From the NCBI GenBank assembly GCA_905372875.1, contig CAJPQU010000020.1, forward strand, positions 1 through 18,707: DNA of 18,707 bases. The letters run 5' to 3'. Below are positions 1 to 8,056 of the stretch, one piece after another. The first letter of the stretch is position 1. Every line of letters starts with the position of its first letter. This DNA comes from an uncultured Schwartzia sp. GTDB taxonomy: Bacteria > Bacillota > Negativicutes > Selenomonadales > Selenomonadaceae. The notes below the pieces were generated by a model. That model made no database searches. It saw only the letters and a list, made by a program, of their open reading frames with translations, and was not told where the DNA came from. The position numbers were made by a program, and so were the translations under genes.

Positions 1-1
1 A

Positions 2-88
2 AAAAGCGTCAACACTTCTTTTGACACTTTCACCATCACTTCGGCCGTCAAATTTAAAAAGAATTTCCGTATCCGCAAAAATTACTGA
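2..88 (+). CDS. Possible C-terminal end of a protein cut by the left window edge
   Basis: An open frame runs in from the left edge for 28 codons and stops at TGA 86-88. Its last residues are VKFKKNFRIRKNY. Codon choice (GTC, AAC, TTC, ACC, ATC) is like that of the real genes here. If real, it converges on fur and overlaps the fur stop codon by a few bases. I do not recognise the family. A short weak minus-strand start (ATG GTG AAA GTG) also lies here but has no convincing ribosome-binding site. The fragment is too short to be sure it is coding. Confidence 0.3.
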   Translation, partial: KSVNTSFDTFTITSAVKFKKNFRIRKNY

Positions 89-525
89 CACTCCTTACAA
101 TAGCCGAAAAATTTCACCTGATGATCCACGATCTGAAACTCTGTTTTCCGTGCCACATCTTCTTCTAAGTCCCCCATAAGATCATCGGGAAATTCCTGCA
201 CTTTCCCGCATTTCAGGCAAATGAGATGATGGTGTTGATGCTCGTCTGGCGTCAGATTTCCTACTTCATACCGACTGCATCCATCGCCGAACTCCATCTT
301 TTGCAAAATTCCGATTTCCGCTAAAAGCTCTAAGCTTCGATAGACCGTAGCTAAGCCGATATCCATGGCTTCGGCACGCAAAATTCCGTAAACGTCTTCA
401 GCACTCAAATGCTGCCCCGAGCGCGACAAAAAAACTTCCAAAACGATCCGGCGTTGGGTCGTCAATTTATGTTGCCGTGCCTGTAGCCGCTGCTTGAGAA
501 CCTCCATTGTAATGTCGCTTGCCAT
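82..525 (-). CDS. fur: Fur family ferric uptake regulator
   Basis: This 147-residue protein has the full length of the Fur family. An N-terminal winged-helix domain (about residues 8-85) carries the recognition-helix signature IGLATVYRSLELL (57-69) and the FGDGCSRYE segment (79-87). Both match Bacillus Fur more closely than PerR or Zur. The dimerisation domain has the His-rich metal site HQHHH (96-100) and two CxxC structural zinc pairs, C103/C106 and C143/C146. The family represses iron-uptake genes when loaded with Fe2+, binding DNA as a dimer in the cytoplasm. The ATG is preceded by AAAGGAG at a spacing of about 10 bases. The gene has its own promoter in the 154-base gap after cobO. I see no Fur box in that gap, so autoregulation is not supported. 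A peroxide or zinc sensor of the same superfamily is the main alternative. Confidence 0.9.
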   Translation of the reverse strand: MASDITMEVLKQRLQARQHKLTTQRRIVLEVFLSRSGQHLSAEDVYGILRAEAMDIGLATVYRSLELLAEIGILQKMEFGDGCSRYEVGNLTPDEHQHHHLICLKCGKVQEFPDDLMGDLEEDVARKTEFQIVDHQVKFFGYCKECQ

Positions 526-605
526 GATGTGATATCTCCTTTTGGTTAAAAGCCCTGTCTGCCACCTGAAATCTCTTAAATTTTAACGCGTCTGCAACCG
601 TCTTT

Positions 606-634
606 ATTTTACAGTACCCATTCCCCGATTGCAA
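606..634 (-). promoter_or_regulatory. Probable sigma-A promoter of fur
   Basis: Read on the minus strand, TTGCAA (629-634) is followed by a 17-base spacer and TAAAAT (606-611), about 80 bases upstream of the fur start. This is a reasonable housekeeping promoter, so fur is probably transcribed separately from cobO. The rest of the gap (526-679) holds no other feature I can name. Confidence 0.55.
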
Positions 635-679
635 CCACTTTTCCCCATCGAAAAATTCGTGATGACAATCTCCCGGGCC

Positions 680-1258
680 TTAAAATTCGATCCCTTTTTG
701 CGCCTTAATTCCTCCTTGATAAGGATGTTTAATCAGCTTCATTTCCGTGACTAAATCCGCCCGTTCGATAAGTTCCGGCGCAGCATCGCGGCCAGTGAGA
801 ACCAAATGAAGCTGAGATGGCTTTTGGTCAATCAAGGCCAGCACCTGCGCGATCTCTAAAAGGTCAAATTTGACTGCATAATTGATCTCATCCAATATGA
901 TCATATCCCAATTGCCGCTCTGTATCTCTGCGACTGCCTCCTGCCAAGCTTCCATCGCTGCTTGTTTATGCTCTGCCATGTGCTCGGTATCCCGTCGTGA
1001 GAATCCTCGGCCACGGCGCCGGACTTCTATCCTCCCGTCTGCCCGTCGCAGGGTCCTCAACGTCTCCAACTCACCGTATTTCCACGATCCTTTGATAAAT
1101 TGCAGAATAAGGATTCGAAGGCCGTCACCCCAAGCCCGCATCGCTAACCCTAAGGCCGCGGTGGTCTTCCCTTTGCCGTTCCCTGTGTGCACAATGACCA
1201 ATCCCTGTGCTGTCAAATCTTCCATCCCCTTAAATTTTTTTGCCAAATGGAGTTTCAA
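680..1258 (-). CDS. cobO: Cob(I)yrinic acid a,c-diamide / cobalamin adenosyltransferase (CobO/BtuR type)
   Basis: The enzyme transfers the 5'-deoxyadenosyl group of ATP to cob(I)alamin or a corrinoid precursor, giving adenosylcobalamin in the cytoplasm. The P-loop TGNGKGKT is at residues 25-32 and the Walker B-like ILDEIN at 121-126, both typical of CobO/BtuR. The length of 192 residues is normal. The start is uncertain. The longest frame opens with TTG at 1258, just after an in-frame stop and without a clear Shine-Dalgarno. An ATG at codon 12 has a purine run (AAGGGG) directly against it, which is too close to be ideal. No other corrinoid genes and no cobalamin riboswitch are visible nearby, so salvage of imported B12 is a plausible role. 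It lies upstream of fur in the same direction. Confidence 0.88.
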   Translation of the reverse strand: MKLHLAKKFKGMEDLTAQGLVIVHTGNGKGKTTAALGLAMRAWGDGLRILILQFIKGSWKYGELETLRTLRRADGRIEVRRRGRGFSRRDTEHMAEHKQAAMEAWQEAVAEIQSGNWDMIILDEINYAVKFDLLEIAQVLALIDQKPSQLHLVLTGRDAAPELIERADLVTEMKLIKHPYQGGIKAQKGIEF

Positions 1259-1287
1259 AGAGGTATACTAATATTGGTCTTATTTTT

Positions 1288-1296
1288 ATTATACCA
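1288..1296 (-). promoter_or_regulatory. Extended -10 promoter of cobO
   Basis: On the minus strand the sequence reads TGG-TATAAT, a perfect -10 hexamer with the TGn extension, about 30 bases upstream of the TTG start of cobO. There is no good -35 element, which fits an extended -10 promoter. The leader would be only about 20 bases long, too short for a riboswitch. Confidence 0.55.
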
Positions 1297-1321
1297 TAAC
1301 CACTAACCGCAGGCGGCGCTT

Positions 1322-1347
1322 CGCTTACTTTGTTAAGTGCTTAAGCG
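1322..1347. other. Small inverted repeat in the cobO / SGNH intergenic region
   Basis: CGCTT-ACTT, loop TGTT, then AAGT, a four-base bulge and AAGCG can pair as a short hairpin. It lies between the divergent cobO and hydrolase genes. Its function is unknown, and it could be chance. I could not find a convincing -35/-10 pair for the plus-strand hydrolase in this gap; a TATACA at about 1403 is the only candidate. Confidence 0.25.
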
Positions 1348-1423
1348 TATGTTCTCACTAAGCTCTCGTTGCCCTGCGATCACACACACTAAGCGGTCAC
1401 ATTATACATCACTTGGAGAAGTT

Positions 1424-3037
1424 ATGAGGAAATTTATCCTTTTTACATTAATCTTCGCGATATTCACAGCCATCCAGATTTACACGATGGAGAGAACAGA
1501 TTATTTTCATCTGCATGATCAAACCACTTGGAATATTTTTTTTACCGAAAAGCAGGGACAGATGACCATGCATTGGGATAAACTGCCGTATCCTTGTCTC
1601 TACCGCGTCGACGCCTTTTCCAAGACCACCGGGCTGGTGCCGGAAGAAGCGCAGTATCACCCCTTTTACACGGACATCACCCGAAAAAATTATCAATTAC
1701 TCTCGACAACCGCGATTCCCATGTATTATCAAATCACCGCTTACGGCCTCTTCGGACGCCTGACTTCCCCCATGAAACCCGAGCCAAATCCCAATTACGG
1801 CACTCCGATAGCCCCGATATCCATCTATCATTATACCGAAGAAAATCCCGGCAGTCGAAAACCTTATCTTGTCTGGCATACGGTTCCCCAGGCGGTCTGC
1901 TATGAAGTGGAATTTCTCTCTGCCCCTCCAGAAAAAGAAGGCGGCACGGAGCCATCTCCTCTCTATCATCTCGTCAGTAACGACAAGATTTATACCAATG
2001 GCTGGCAAGTGGATTTAGATGAATTAGGCCTCCAAGGGCCGATCTACTGGCGCGTTCGAGCGTTGGATCTCCAACGGCGTCCCATTGGCATCTTCTCAAT
2101 GGCGGAACCTTTAGTAACCGACGCAGCACTTCCTTCTCCCGACCGTCCTCTGCTCAATGTGTTTGACAAGATGCCGGGCGAAGATGTCCCCCTCTACCCC
2201 GTTTATCAATGGATTCCCATGCATGGCGTCAATCGCTATGAAGTGGAACTTTTAGTGAGCCCCCCAGAGATTGAGCATGATATCACGCCCTCCCCGGTTC
2301 GTGCCTGGCACATGACCGTCGATAACTCCTTTAGCTGTTACGATGAATACCCCCGTCCTTACACGGGAGCATATTATTGGCGCGTGCGCGGCATTGACGA
2401 AGAGGGACATACCGTGGGCAGTTATTCGGACACAGGGCATTTTGTCATCGCTGATCACCCGCGCCGCCCCTTCGCCGCCGCCTTTGGGGACAGCATTACT
2501 CATGGTGGCGGGGCGCTTTCTTATTCCCCCTTTAATTTAGAATATAACTACACTACTTATTTGAATTTTCCCGCCTACAATCTCGGTCGCAGCGGTGACA
2601 CATCGCATGATTCCCTGCTGCGTTTTGACGACGACGTTCTGCCTTACCACCCCTATAACCTTCTCATATTAACCGGCTCCAATGATCTGCGCTCCGATAT
2701 CTCTGCTGCCGCCATCATTCAGGATTTAGAAGAAATAAGACAAAAATGTCAGCAAAACGACATCCGTCCCATCTTCCTCACCCTGATGCCCATAAATCCG
2801 GACAATATTGATCAAGCGTTCCACACTGAGACGGACGCCAATTGGCTGGAAAAACTACAAACTATCAACGATTTCATTCGCCAGCAAGACTATTACATCG
2901 ATTTGGAACCTTATTTCTATGACTCCACAGGCACGCTTTTGGATACGGAATTAAGTGTAGACGGTCTTCATCCTGATATACGAGGAAAAATGCTCATGGC
3001 AGAAATTATCAACGCTCATCCAGAACAATTTCGCTGA
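1424..3037 (+). CDS. Secreted or membrane-anchored SGNH/GDSL hydrolase with three beta-sandwich repeats
   Basis: The ATG at 1424 is chosen because GGAGAA precedes it by 5 bases and the protein then opens with a basic residue pair and a hydrophobic segment (residues 4-20). This looks like a signal peptide or signal anchor. Residues 35-342 hold three related segments (about 35-117, 147-232, 258-342). The second and third share 'YEVE', 'SPPE/SAPPE' and 'YWRVRxxD' and resemble fibronectin-III-like carbohydrate- or protein-binding folds. The C-terminal SGNH esterase domain (about 348-537) has all four blocks: GDSIT (S357 nucleophile), NLGRSG (G388), GSND (N420) and DGLHPD (D513, H516). The family hydrolyses ester bonds in lipids, acylated polysaccharides or peptidoglycan. 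The substrate here cannot be told. The gene is monocistronic, divergent from cobO and convergent with argH. Confidence 0.85.
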   Translation: MRKFILFTLIFAIFTAIQIYTMERTDYFHLHDQTTWNIFFTEKQGQMTMHWDKLPYPCLYRVDAFSKTTGLVPEEAQYHPFYTDITRKNYQLLSTTAIPMYYQITAYGLFGRLTSPMKPEPNPNYGTPIAPISIYHYTEENPGSRKPYLVWHTVPQAVCYEVEFLSAPPEKEGGTEPSPLYHLVSNDKIYTNGWQVDLDELGLQGPIYWRVRALDLQRRPIGIFSMAEPLVTDAALPSPDRPLLNVFDKMPGEDVPLYPVYQWIPMHGVNRYEVELLVSPPEIEHDITPSPVRAWHMTVDNSFSCYDEYPRPYTGAYYWRVRGIDEEGHTVGSYSDTGHFVIADHPRRPFAAAFGDSITHGGGALSYSPFNLEYNYTTYLNFPAYNLGRSGDTSHDSLLRFDDDVLPYHPYNLLILTGSNDLRSDISAAAIIQDLEEIRQKCQQNDIRPIFLTLMPINPDNIDQAFHTETDANWLEKLQTINDFIRQQDYYIDLEPYFYDSTGTLLDTELSVDGLHPDIRGKMLMAEIINAHPEQFR

Positions 3038-3064
3038 TGCATTGAGGAATATGTGGATACACAG

Positions 3065-3108
3065 GTAAGGGGTACTACCGTTCTTTGAACGCGTAGCACC
3101 CCTCTTAC
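3065..3108. terminator. Hairpin between convergent SGNH gene and argH
   Basis: GTAAGGGGTACTAC (3065-3078) pairs with GTAGCACCCCTCTTAC (3093-3108), giving about 13 pairs with a 2-base bulge and one mismatch. It lies 27 bases after the hydrolase stop and 28 bases after the argH stop. Neither strand has a T-run after the stem, so it is not a standard intrinsic terminator. It may act as a weak bidirectional terminator or a 3'-end stabiliser. Confidence 0.45.
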
Positions 3109-3136
3109 ACATGCCATAGCACTGAAATCTTTTCAA

Positions 3137-4564
3137 TCATTCGGCACAAATTTGCTTTTCTCTCCACGTTTCCACTGTCTGCTGTTCCTCCGCCATAAGA
3201 TGCTTAGCCGCCGAAAGCTGTACGGCAACCTGATGATATGAGGTCCCGCCTAAAGAATCACGATGTTTTACGCAATTTTCCGGACGAAGGACTTCTCTGA
3301 TATCTTCATCAAAGAGGGGAGAAAAATTTTTATACTCTTCTGCGGTAAGATCCGTCAGCCATTTATGCCGCTCTATACAATAGCGTACGGCTTTCCCGGC
3401 GACGGCGTGCGCTTCCCGGAAAGGAAGCCCCTTCTTCGCCAAATAATCCGCTAAATCTGTGGCATTGGAGAAATCCTCGGCCACCGCCTGTTCCGTCACT
3501 GCACGATTCACCTTCAAGCCGCGAAGTATACGAGCATAGACGGCCAAGCTGAATTTCACTGTGTCAATGGTATCAAATGTGCCTTCCTTGTCCTCCTGTA
3601 AATCTTTATTATAGGCCAAGGGCAACCCCTTTACCGTGGTCAACATTGCCATGAGATGGCCAATAACACGGCCCGTTTTCCCTCTCACCAATTCTGATAC
3701 ATCGGGATTTTTTTTCTGTGGCATCATACTGGAGCCGGTACAGTGCGCATCGTCAAGCTCGACAAAAGAAAATTCCCGGGAACACCAGAGGATGATTTCC
3801 TCGCTGAGACGGGATAAGTGTACCATAAGGATAGAACCTGCGGAAAGGAATTCCAGGATATAATCGCGATCGCTAACAGCGTCCAGACTGTTCATGTAAA
3901 GCGCTTCAAAATGGAGCAGTTCCGCCGTAAAGGCTCGGTCAATGGGAAAGGTCGTACCTGCCAATGCACCTGCACCCAGCGGCATGAGATCCGCCCGCTG
4001 GTAAACGCCGACGAAACGTTCAAAATCTCTTCCCAGCATAGCAAAATACGCCATGAGGTGATGAGAGAAAAGGATGGGCTGGGCGCGTTGCAGGTGGGTG
4101 TAGCCCGGCATGATGACATCTTCATACTTTTCCGCGGTTTCCACGAGTGCCCGCTGCATGTCAAGAATAAGATGCGCGACTTCCATCGTGGCACGACGCA
4201 GGTAGAGGTGCGTGTCTAAGGCCACTTGGTCGTTGCGACTGCGTGCCGTATGGAGACGTCCCCCCGCTTCGCCGATGGCCTCCGTTAGGCGTTTTTCAAT
4301 ATTCATATGAATATCTTCCAGGGCTGTGTCGAAGAAGAAATCTCCTTTTTCGATCCTCTCCTCGATATCCTTCAACCCACGGATAATGATATCCCGATCT
4401 GACTCGGATAGAATGCCGCACTTCGCTAACATGGTGGCATGAGCGATGCTGCCGGCAATATCTTCCCGGTACATCCTTCGATCAAAGCCGATAGAGGCCT
4501 GAAAAGCGTTGATCGTTTCGTCGGTGTTTTTTGTGAAACGACCGCCCCAAAGCGTCTCGTTCAT
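3137..4564 (-). CDS. argH: Argininosuccinate lyase
   Basis: It splits argininosuccinate into arginine and fumarate, the last step of arginine synthesis. The family signature TGSSMMPQKKNPD is at residues 276-288 and includes the catalytic serine loop. SRND (109-112) and GYTHLQ (154-159, H157) are also intact. At 475 residues it is slightly longer than most ArgH proteins (about 460), with the extra length at the C-terminus. The ATG overlaps the argG stop as ATGA, so translation is probably coupled. It is the last gene of the arg operon. Confidence 0.97.
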   Translation of the reverse strand: MNETLWGGRFTKNTDETINAFQASIGFDRRMYREDIAGSIAHATMLAKCGILSESDRDIIIRGLKDIEERIEKGDFFFDTALEDIHMNIEKRLTEAIGEAGGRLHTARSRNDQVALDTHLYLRRATMEVAHLILDMQRALVETAEKYEDVIMPGYTHLQRAQPILFSHHLMAYFAMLGRDFERFVGVYQRADLMPLGAGALAGTTFPIDRAFTAELLHFEALYMNSLDAVSDRDYILEFLSAGSILMVHLSRLSEEIILWCSREFSFVELDDAHCTGSSMMPQKKNPDVSELVRGKTGRVIGHLMAMLTTVKGLPLAYNKDLQEDKEGTFDTIDTVKFSLAVYARILRGLKVNRAVTEQAVAEDFSNATDLADYLAKKGLPFREAHAVAGKAVRYCIERHKWLTDLTAEEYKNFSPLFDEDIREVLRPENCVKHRDSLGGTSYHQVAVQLSAAKHLMAEEQQTVETWREKQICAE

Positions 4565-5781
4565 TTTGACAACCCCGTCTTTTGTTGCATGAGCGCCCGT
4601 ACTTTAAGCGGCAGGCCAAAAAGATTGATAAAACCGGTACCGTCTGCCTGATTGTAAACATCATCTTCCTCAAAGGTAACGTATTCCTGGTTATAGAGGG
4701 AATATGGAGATTTCGCCCCTGCAGACATGATATTCCCCTTGTACAGCCGCAGCTTTACCGTTCCTGTAACGGTACGCTGTGTACTATCCACAAAGGCGTC
4801 CAGCGCTTCCCGAAGCTGAGAGAACCATACGCCGTCGTAAACCAATTCGGCGTAACGGTGAGCGACCAATTCCTTATAGTGAAAGGTGACCCGATCGAGG
4901 CACAAGTATTCCAGCTCCCGATGGGCGTAATAGAGAATCGCACCACCGGGATTTTCGTAAACACCCCGAGATTTCATACCTACCAAACGATTCTCGCAGA
5001 GATCGGTGATGCCGATACCGTGTCGGGCCCCAATTTCATTGAGCTTTTGTAAAAGGTCGGCGGCCTTCATTTTCTTACTGTTCACCGCCACGGGAATACC
5101 CTTTTCAAAGTCTATCGTAACATATTCGTCCTCATCCGGTGCCTGTTCCGGCACGCGGGTCACTAAAAACATATCATCGTGCGGAGCATTCCAAGGATCT
5201 TCTAAATCCGAACCTTCGTGACTCAGGTGCCAAATATTACGATCCATGCTATAAGTTTTGTTCTCAGTAGCAATGGGAATATGATGCTGCTTGGCGTACT
5301 CAATCTCTTCCTCCCGGGACCGAAGCGCCCACTCCCGCCACGGCGCAATGATCTTAAGGTCAGGAGCCAGAGCTTTGACCGCCAGTTCAAAGCGCACTTG
5401 ATCATTTCCTTTTCCTGTGGCCCCATGAGCAACCGCATCACAACCCTCCTGCCGGGCAATCTCGACTAACTTCTTAGCGATGACCGGACGGGCGAAGGAG
5501 GTGCCAAGGAGATACTTTCCTTCATAGACGGCTCCCGCCTTCAAGGTTGGCCAGACATATTCCGTTAGGAATTCCTCCGTAAGATCAGCCACGAACACCT
5601 TCGCCGCCCCGGAGGTAAGAGCCTTTTCCCGAACGACACTAAGCTCGTCCCCCTGTCCAATATCGGCACAGACAGCGATAACTTCACAGCCGTCATAGTT
5701 TTCTTTTAGCCACGGAATGATACAGGAAGTGTCTAATCCGCCTGAATACGCCAGCGCTACTTTCTTTACTTTTGTTGCCAT
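4561..5781 (-). CDS. argG: Argininosuccinate synthase
   Basis: It condenses citrulline and aspartate with ATP to form argininosuccinate. The N-terminal ATP-pyrophosphatase loop ALAYSGGLDTS (residues 9-19) is diagnostic, and the 406-residue length is normal. AAGGAG lies 12 bases before the ATG, a slightly long spacing. It follows argF by 42 bases and overlaps argH by 4 bases. Confidence 0.97.
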   Translation of the reverse strand: MATKVKKVALAYSGGLDTSCIIPWLKENYDGCEVIAVCADIGQGDELSVVREKALTSGAAKVFVADLTEEFLTEYVWPTLKAGAVYEGKYLLGTSFARPVIAKKLVEIARQEGCDAVAHGATGKGNDQVRFELAVKALAPDLKIIAPWREWALRSREEEIEYAKQHHIPIATENKTYSMDRNIWHLSHEGSDLEDPWNAPHDDMFLVTRVPEQAPDEDEYVTIDFEKGIPVAVNSKKMKAADLLQKLNEIGARHGIGITDLCENRLVGMKSRGVYENPGGAILYYAHRELEYLCLDRVTFHYKELVAHRYAELVYDGVWFSQLREALDAFVDSTQRTVTGTVKLRLYKGNIMSAGAKSPYSLYNQEYVTFEEDDVYNQADGTGFINLFGLPLKVRALMQQKTGLSK

Positions 5782-5823
5782 ATTGTCTAACAGCTCCTTA
5801 AAATGATGATTATGAGTAAACCC

Positions 5824-6756
5824 TCAGTCCCCCATGGTGAGAGCGAGGATCGCCTTTTGTGTATGGAGGCGGTTTTCTGCCTGTTCAAAAATAATATCAG
5901 CATTCTCCTCGAAAACGTCTGCCGTAATCTCCTCGCCGCGGTGAGCAGGGAGGCAGTGCATGACAATGGCCCGCTTGGCGGCCAACTGAAGGAGCGCCCG
6001 GTTTACCTGGTAGCCGGCAAAATCGTGACGACGCCTATCCGCCTCTTCTTCCTTGCCCATGCTGATCCAAGTATCGGTATAGAGAATATCCGCGTCTTTT
6101 ACTGCTTCCGCCGCGTCATGGGTCAGAGAAATAAGCGTGCCTAATCTATGTGCGTCAGCACGGGCATTCTGTACAATCTGCGGATCGGGGTCGTAGCCCT
6201 CGGGAGTGGCAACGGTGAAGTCAATCCCCATTTTGGCGCAGGCATACATAAGGGAATGTGCCATATTATTGCCATCACCGATGTAGGCGAGTTTAAGCCC
6301 CCGAAGATTTTGGCCGCAATATTCGCGAATGGTCAGCAGATCTGTCAAGGCCTGGCAGGGATGCAGAAGATCCGTCAGCCCGTTGATGACCGGAACCGCT
6401 GCCCATTGCGCAAACTCTACCAATTTATCGTGACCAAAAGTGCGAAGCATGATGCCGTCTAAATAGCGCGACAAGACGCGTGCCGTATCTTGAATCGGCT
6501 CGCCTCGTCCCAGCTGTAAATCGCGGTGAGAAAGGAACATAGCCTGTCCTCCCAGTTGATACATCCCCGCTTCGAAAGAAACCCGCGTGCGGGTGGAAGA
6601 CTTTTCAAAGATCAGGCCCAGCATTTTCCCCTTAAGCAGCCTATGTTCGCTTCCACCTCGTAATTTGGCTTTTAATACTCGCGCTAATTCCAATATCTCG
6701 TTAATTTCTTCCACGGTAAGATCATGAATGGAAAGTAAATCCCGTCCTTTCAACAT
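5824..6756 (-). CDS. argF: Ornithine carbamoyltransferase
   Basis: It makes citrulline from ornithine and carbamoyl phosphate. The carbamoyl-phosphate loop SSTRTR (53-58), HPCQ (132-135), the ornithine-binding DTWISMG (228-234) and HCLPAHRGEE (267-276) are all present. These distinguish it from aspartate carbamoyltransferase. Its length of 310 residues is normal. GGAGG sits 7 bases before the ATG. No carA or carB is present in the window, so carbamoyl phosphate must come from genes elsewhere. A catabolic ArcB role is less likely given the biosynthetic neighbours. Confidence 0.96.
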   Translation of the reverse strand: MLKGRDLLSIHDLTVEEINEILELARVLKAKLRGGSEHRLLKGKMLGLIFEKSSTRTRVSFEAGMYQLGGQAMFLSHRDLQLGRGEPIQDTARVLSRYLDGIMLRTFGHDKLVEFAQWAAVPVINGLTDLLHPCQALTDLLTIREYCGQNLRGLKLAYIGDGNNMAHSLMYACAKMGIDFTVATPEGYDPDPQIVQNARADAHRLGTLISLTHDAAEAVKDADILYTDTWISMGKEEEADRRRHDFAGYQVNRALLQLAAKRAIVMHCLPAHRGEEITADVFEENADIIFEQAENRLHTQKAILALTMGD

Positions 6757-6788
6757 AATACAACCTCCATAAATAAAATTCCCGTTTT

Positions 6789-6824
6789 GACTGTAAATCC
6801 TTTTTAGGAAAAAGCATCACAGTC
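6789..6824 (-). other. Possible intercistronic hairpin between argD and argF
   Basis: The 88-base gap between argD and argF contains GACTGT and ACAGTC as outer arms, with an inner CTTTTT-CCT-AAAAAG stem on the transcript. The stem is AT-rich and weak. It could mark an RNA processing or attenuation point inside the operon, or be chance. This is the largest gap within the arg cluster. Confidence 0.25.
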
Positions 6825-6844
6825 GCCCAAAACTCTCCTCCTCA

Positions 6845-8044
6845 TTAGGCGAAGGCAGGTAAGACACGGTCCAAAATCGTAATCAATTCGTCGATCTGCC
6901 CCTTGTTCACAATGAGCGGCGGTACAAAACGCAAAACGTTTTCCGCTGTGCAGTTGATGATAGCCCCTTCGGTCAGGCAAGCATTGACAATCTCTCGTCC
7001 TGGCTTAGATAATTGCACCCCTAAAAGCAGTCCCTGCCCGCGTACTTGGAGAATGAGATGAGAATATTTTTGCTGTAATTTCTCTAATTGCCTTTTGAAA
7101 TACCTGCCCGTTTCTTGCACATGAAGGAGAAAATCCGGCTTTTCCAGTTCGTCCAGTACCGCTAAAGCCGCCGCACAGGCTAAGGGGTTGCCTCCGAAAG
7201 TGGAACCATGGTCGCCGAGGCCAAAAGCCGCCGCCACTTTGTCGCTGGCAATAAAAGCCCCAATGGGAACGCCGCCTGCGAGCCCCTTAGCCAATGTCAC
7301 AATATCCGGTTGAATGTCAACCCCTTCGTAAGCGAAAAATGTCCCGGTTCGGCCCATGCCGCTTTGAATCTCATCCAAAATTAGGCAAGCGTCATATTGA
7401 TCGCAAAGGGCACGAACCCGCTTCCAATACCCCGCGGGGGGAACGTGGACACCGCCTTCTCCCTGTATTGTCTCCAGCAGGACGGCGCATGTCTTATCGC
7501 TCATCTGCGCCTTCAGAGCATCGCTGTCGCCGTAAGCGACATAAGTAAACCCGCCGGGCAGCGGACCGAAACCTTCTTGATATTTTGGCTGTCCCGTGGC
7601 CGTCAAGGTGGCCAGTGTCCGCCCATGAAAGCTGTGATGCGCTGTGATAATCTCAATCTTCTCCGGGTTTTTGCGCCAGGCGTATTTGCGGGCCAGCTTA
7701 ATAGCTCCCTCGTTGGCCTCAGCTCCGGAATTACCGAAAAACACCTTTCCCAAGCCGCTGATCCGCGTCAGCCTTGCCGCCACGTCCGCCTGGACTTGCG
7801 TGTAATAAAGATTCGAACAGTGGATCATACGTTCCGCCTGCTCCGCGATCGCTCGCACCAGCGTGGGGTAAGCATGCCCCAGCACGTTCACGGCGATACC
7901 GCCTAAGAAATCAAGGTATCGGCGCCCTTTCGTATCGTAAACGCAAACACCGGCCCCGTGATCAAGAACGATCCCATACCGGGCGAATACCGGCAGATAG
8001 GATGCTTTATCCTTGGCGTAAATCTCTTCATCTGTTTCTCGCAT
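6845..8044 (-). CDS. argD: Acetylornithine aminotransferase
   Basis: This is a class III PLP aminotransferase that converts N-acetylglutamate semialdehyde and glutamate to N-acetylornithine. The phosphate-binding NSGAEAN is at 105-111, HHSFHGRT at 136-143, LDEIQSGMGRTG at 223-234 and the Schiff-base lysine K253 in LAKGLAGGVPIGAF. The length of 399 residues is standard. GAGGAGG lies 7 bases before the ATG and 12 bases separate it from argB. Context argues for ArgD over GabT or other ornithine aminotransferases. It may also serve as succinyldiaminopimelate aminotransferase, as in some bacteria. Confidence 0.96.
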   Translation of the reverse strand: MRETDEEIYAKDKASYLPVFARYGIVLDHGAGVCVYDTKGRRYLDFLGGIAVNVLGHAYPTLVRAIAEQAERMIHCSNLYYTQVQADVAARLTRISGLGKVFFGNSGAEANEGAIKLARKYAWRKNPEKIEIITAHHSFHGRTLATLTATGQPKYQEGFGPLPGGFTYVAYGDSDALKAQMSDKTCAVLLETIQGEGGVHVPPAGYWKRVRALCDQYDACLILDEIQSGMGRTGTFFAYEGVDIQPDIVTLAKGLAGGVPIGAFIASDKVAAAFGLGDHGSTFGGNPLACAAALAVLDELEKPDFLLHVQETGRYFKRQLEKLQQKYSHLILQVRGQGLLLGVQLSKPGREIVNACLTEGAIINCTAENVLRFVPPLIVNKGQIDELITILDRVLPAFA

Positions 8045-8056
8045 ACGATTGCCTCC

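Noticed and set aside
882..1271. Plus-strand open frame of 129 codons inside cobO
   Set aside because: It is antisense to a well-conserved gene, with biased composition and no recognisable domain.
1259..1423. Cobalamin riboswitch upstream of cobO
   Set aside because: The leader from the extended -10 to the start is only about 20 bases, and I see no B12-box-like sequence or long structured region.
7397..7906. Plus-strand open frame of 169 codons inside argD
   Set aside because: It is antisense to conserved argD coding sequence and has no family resemblance.
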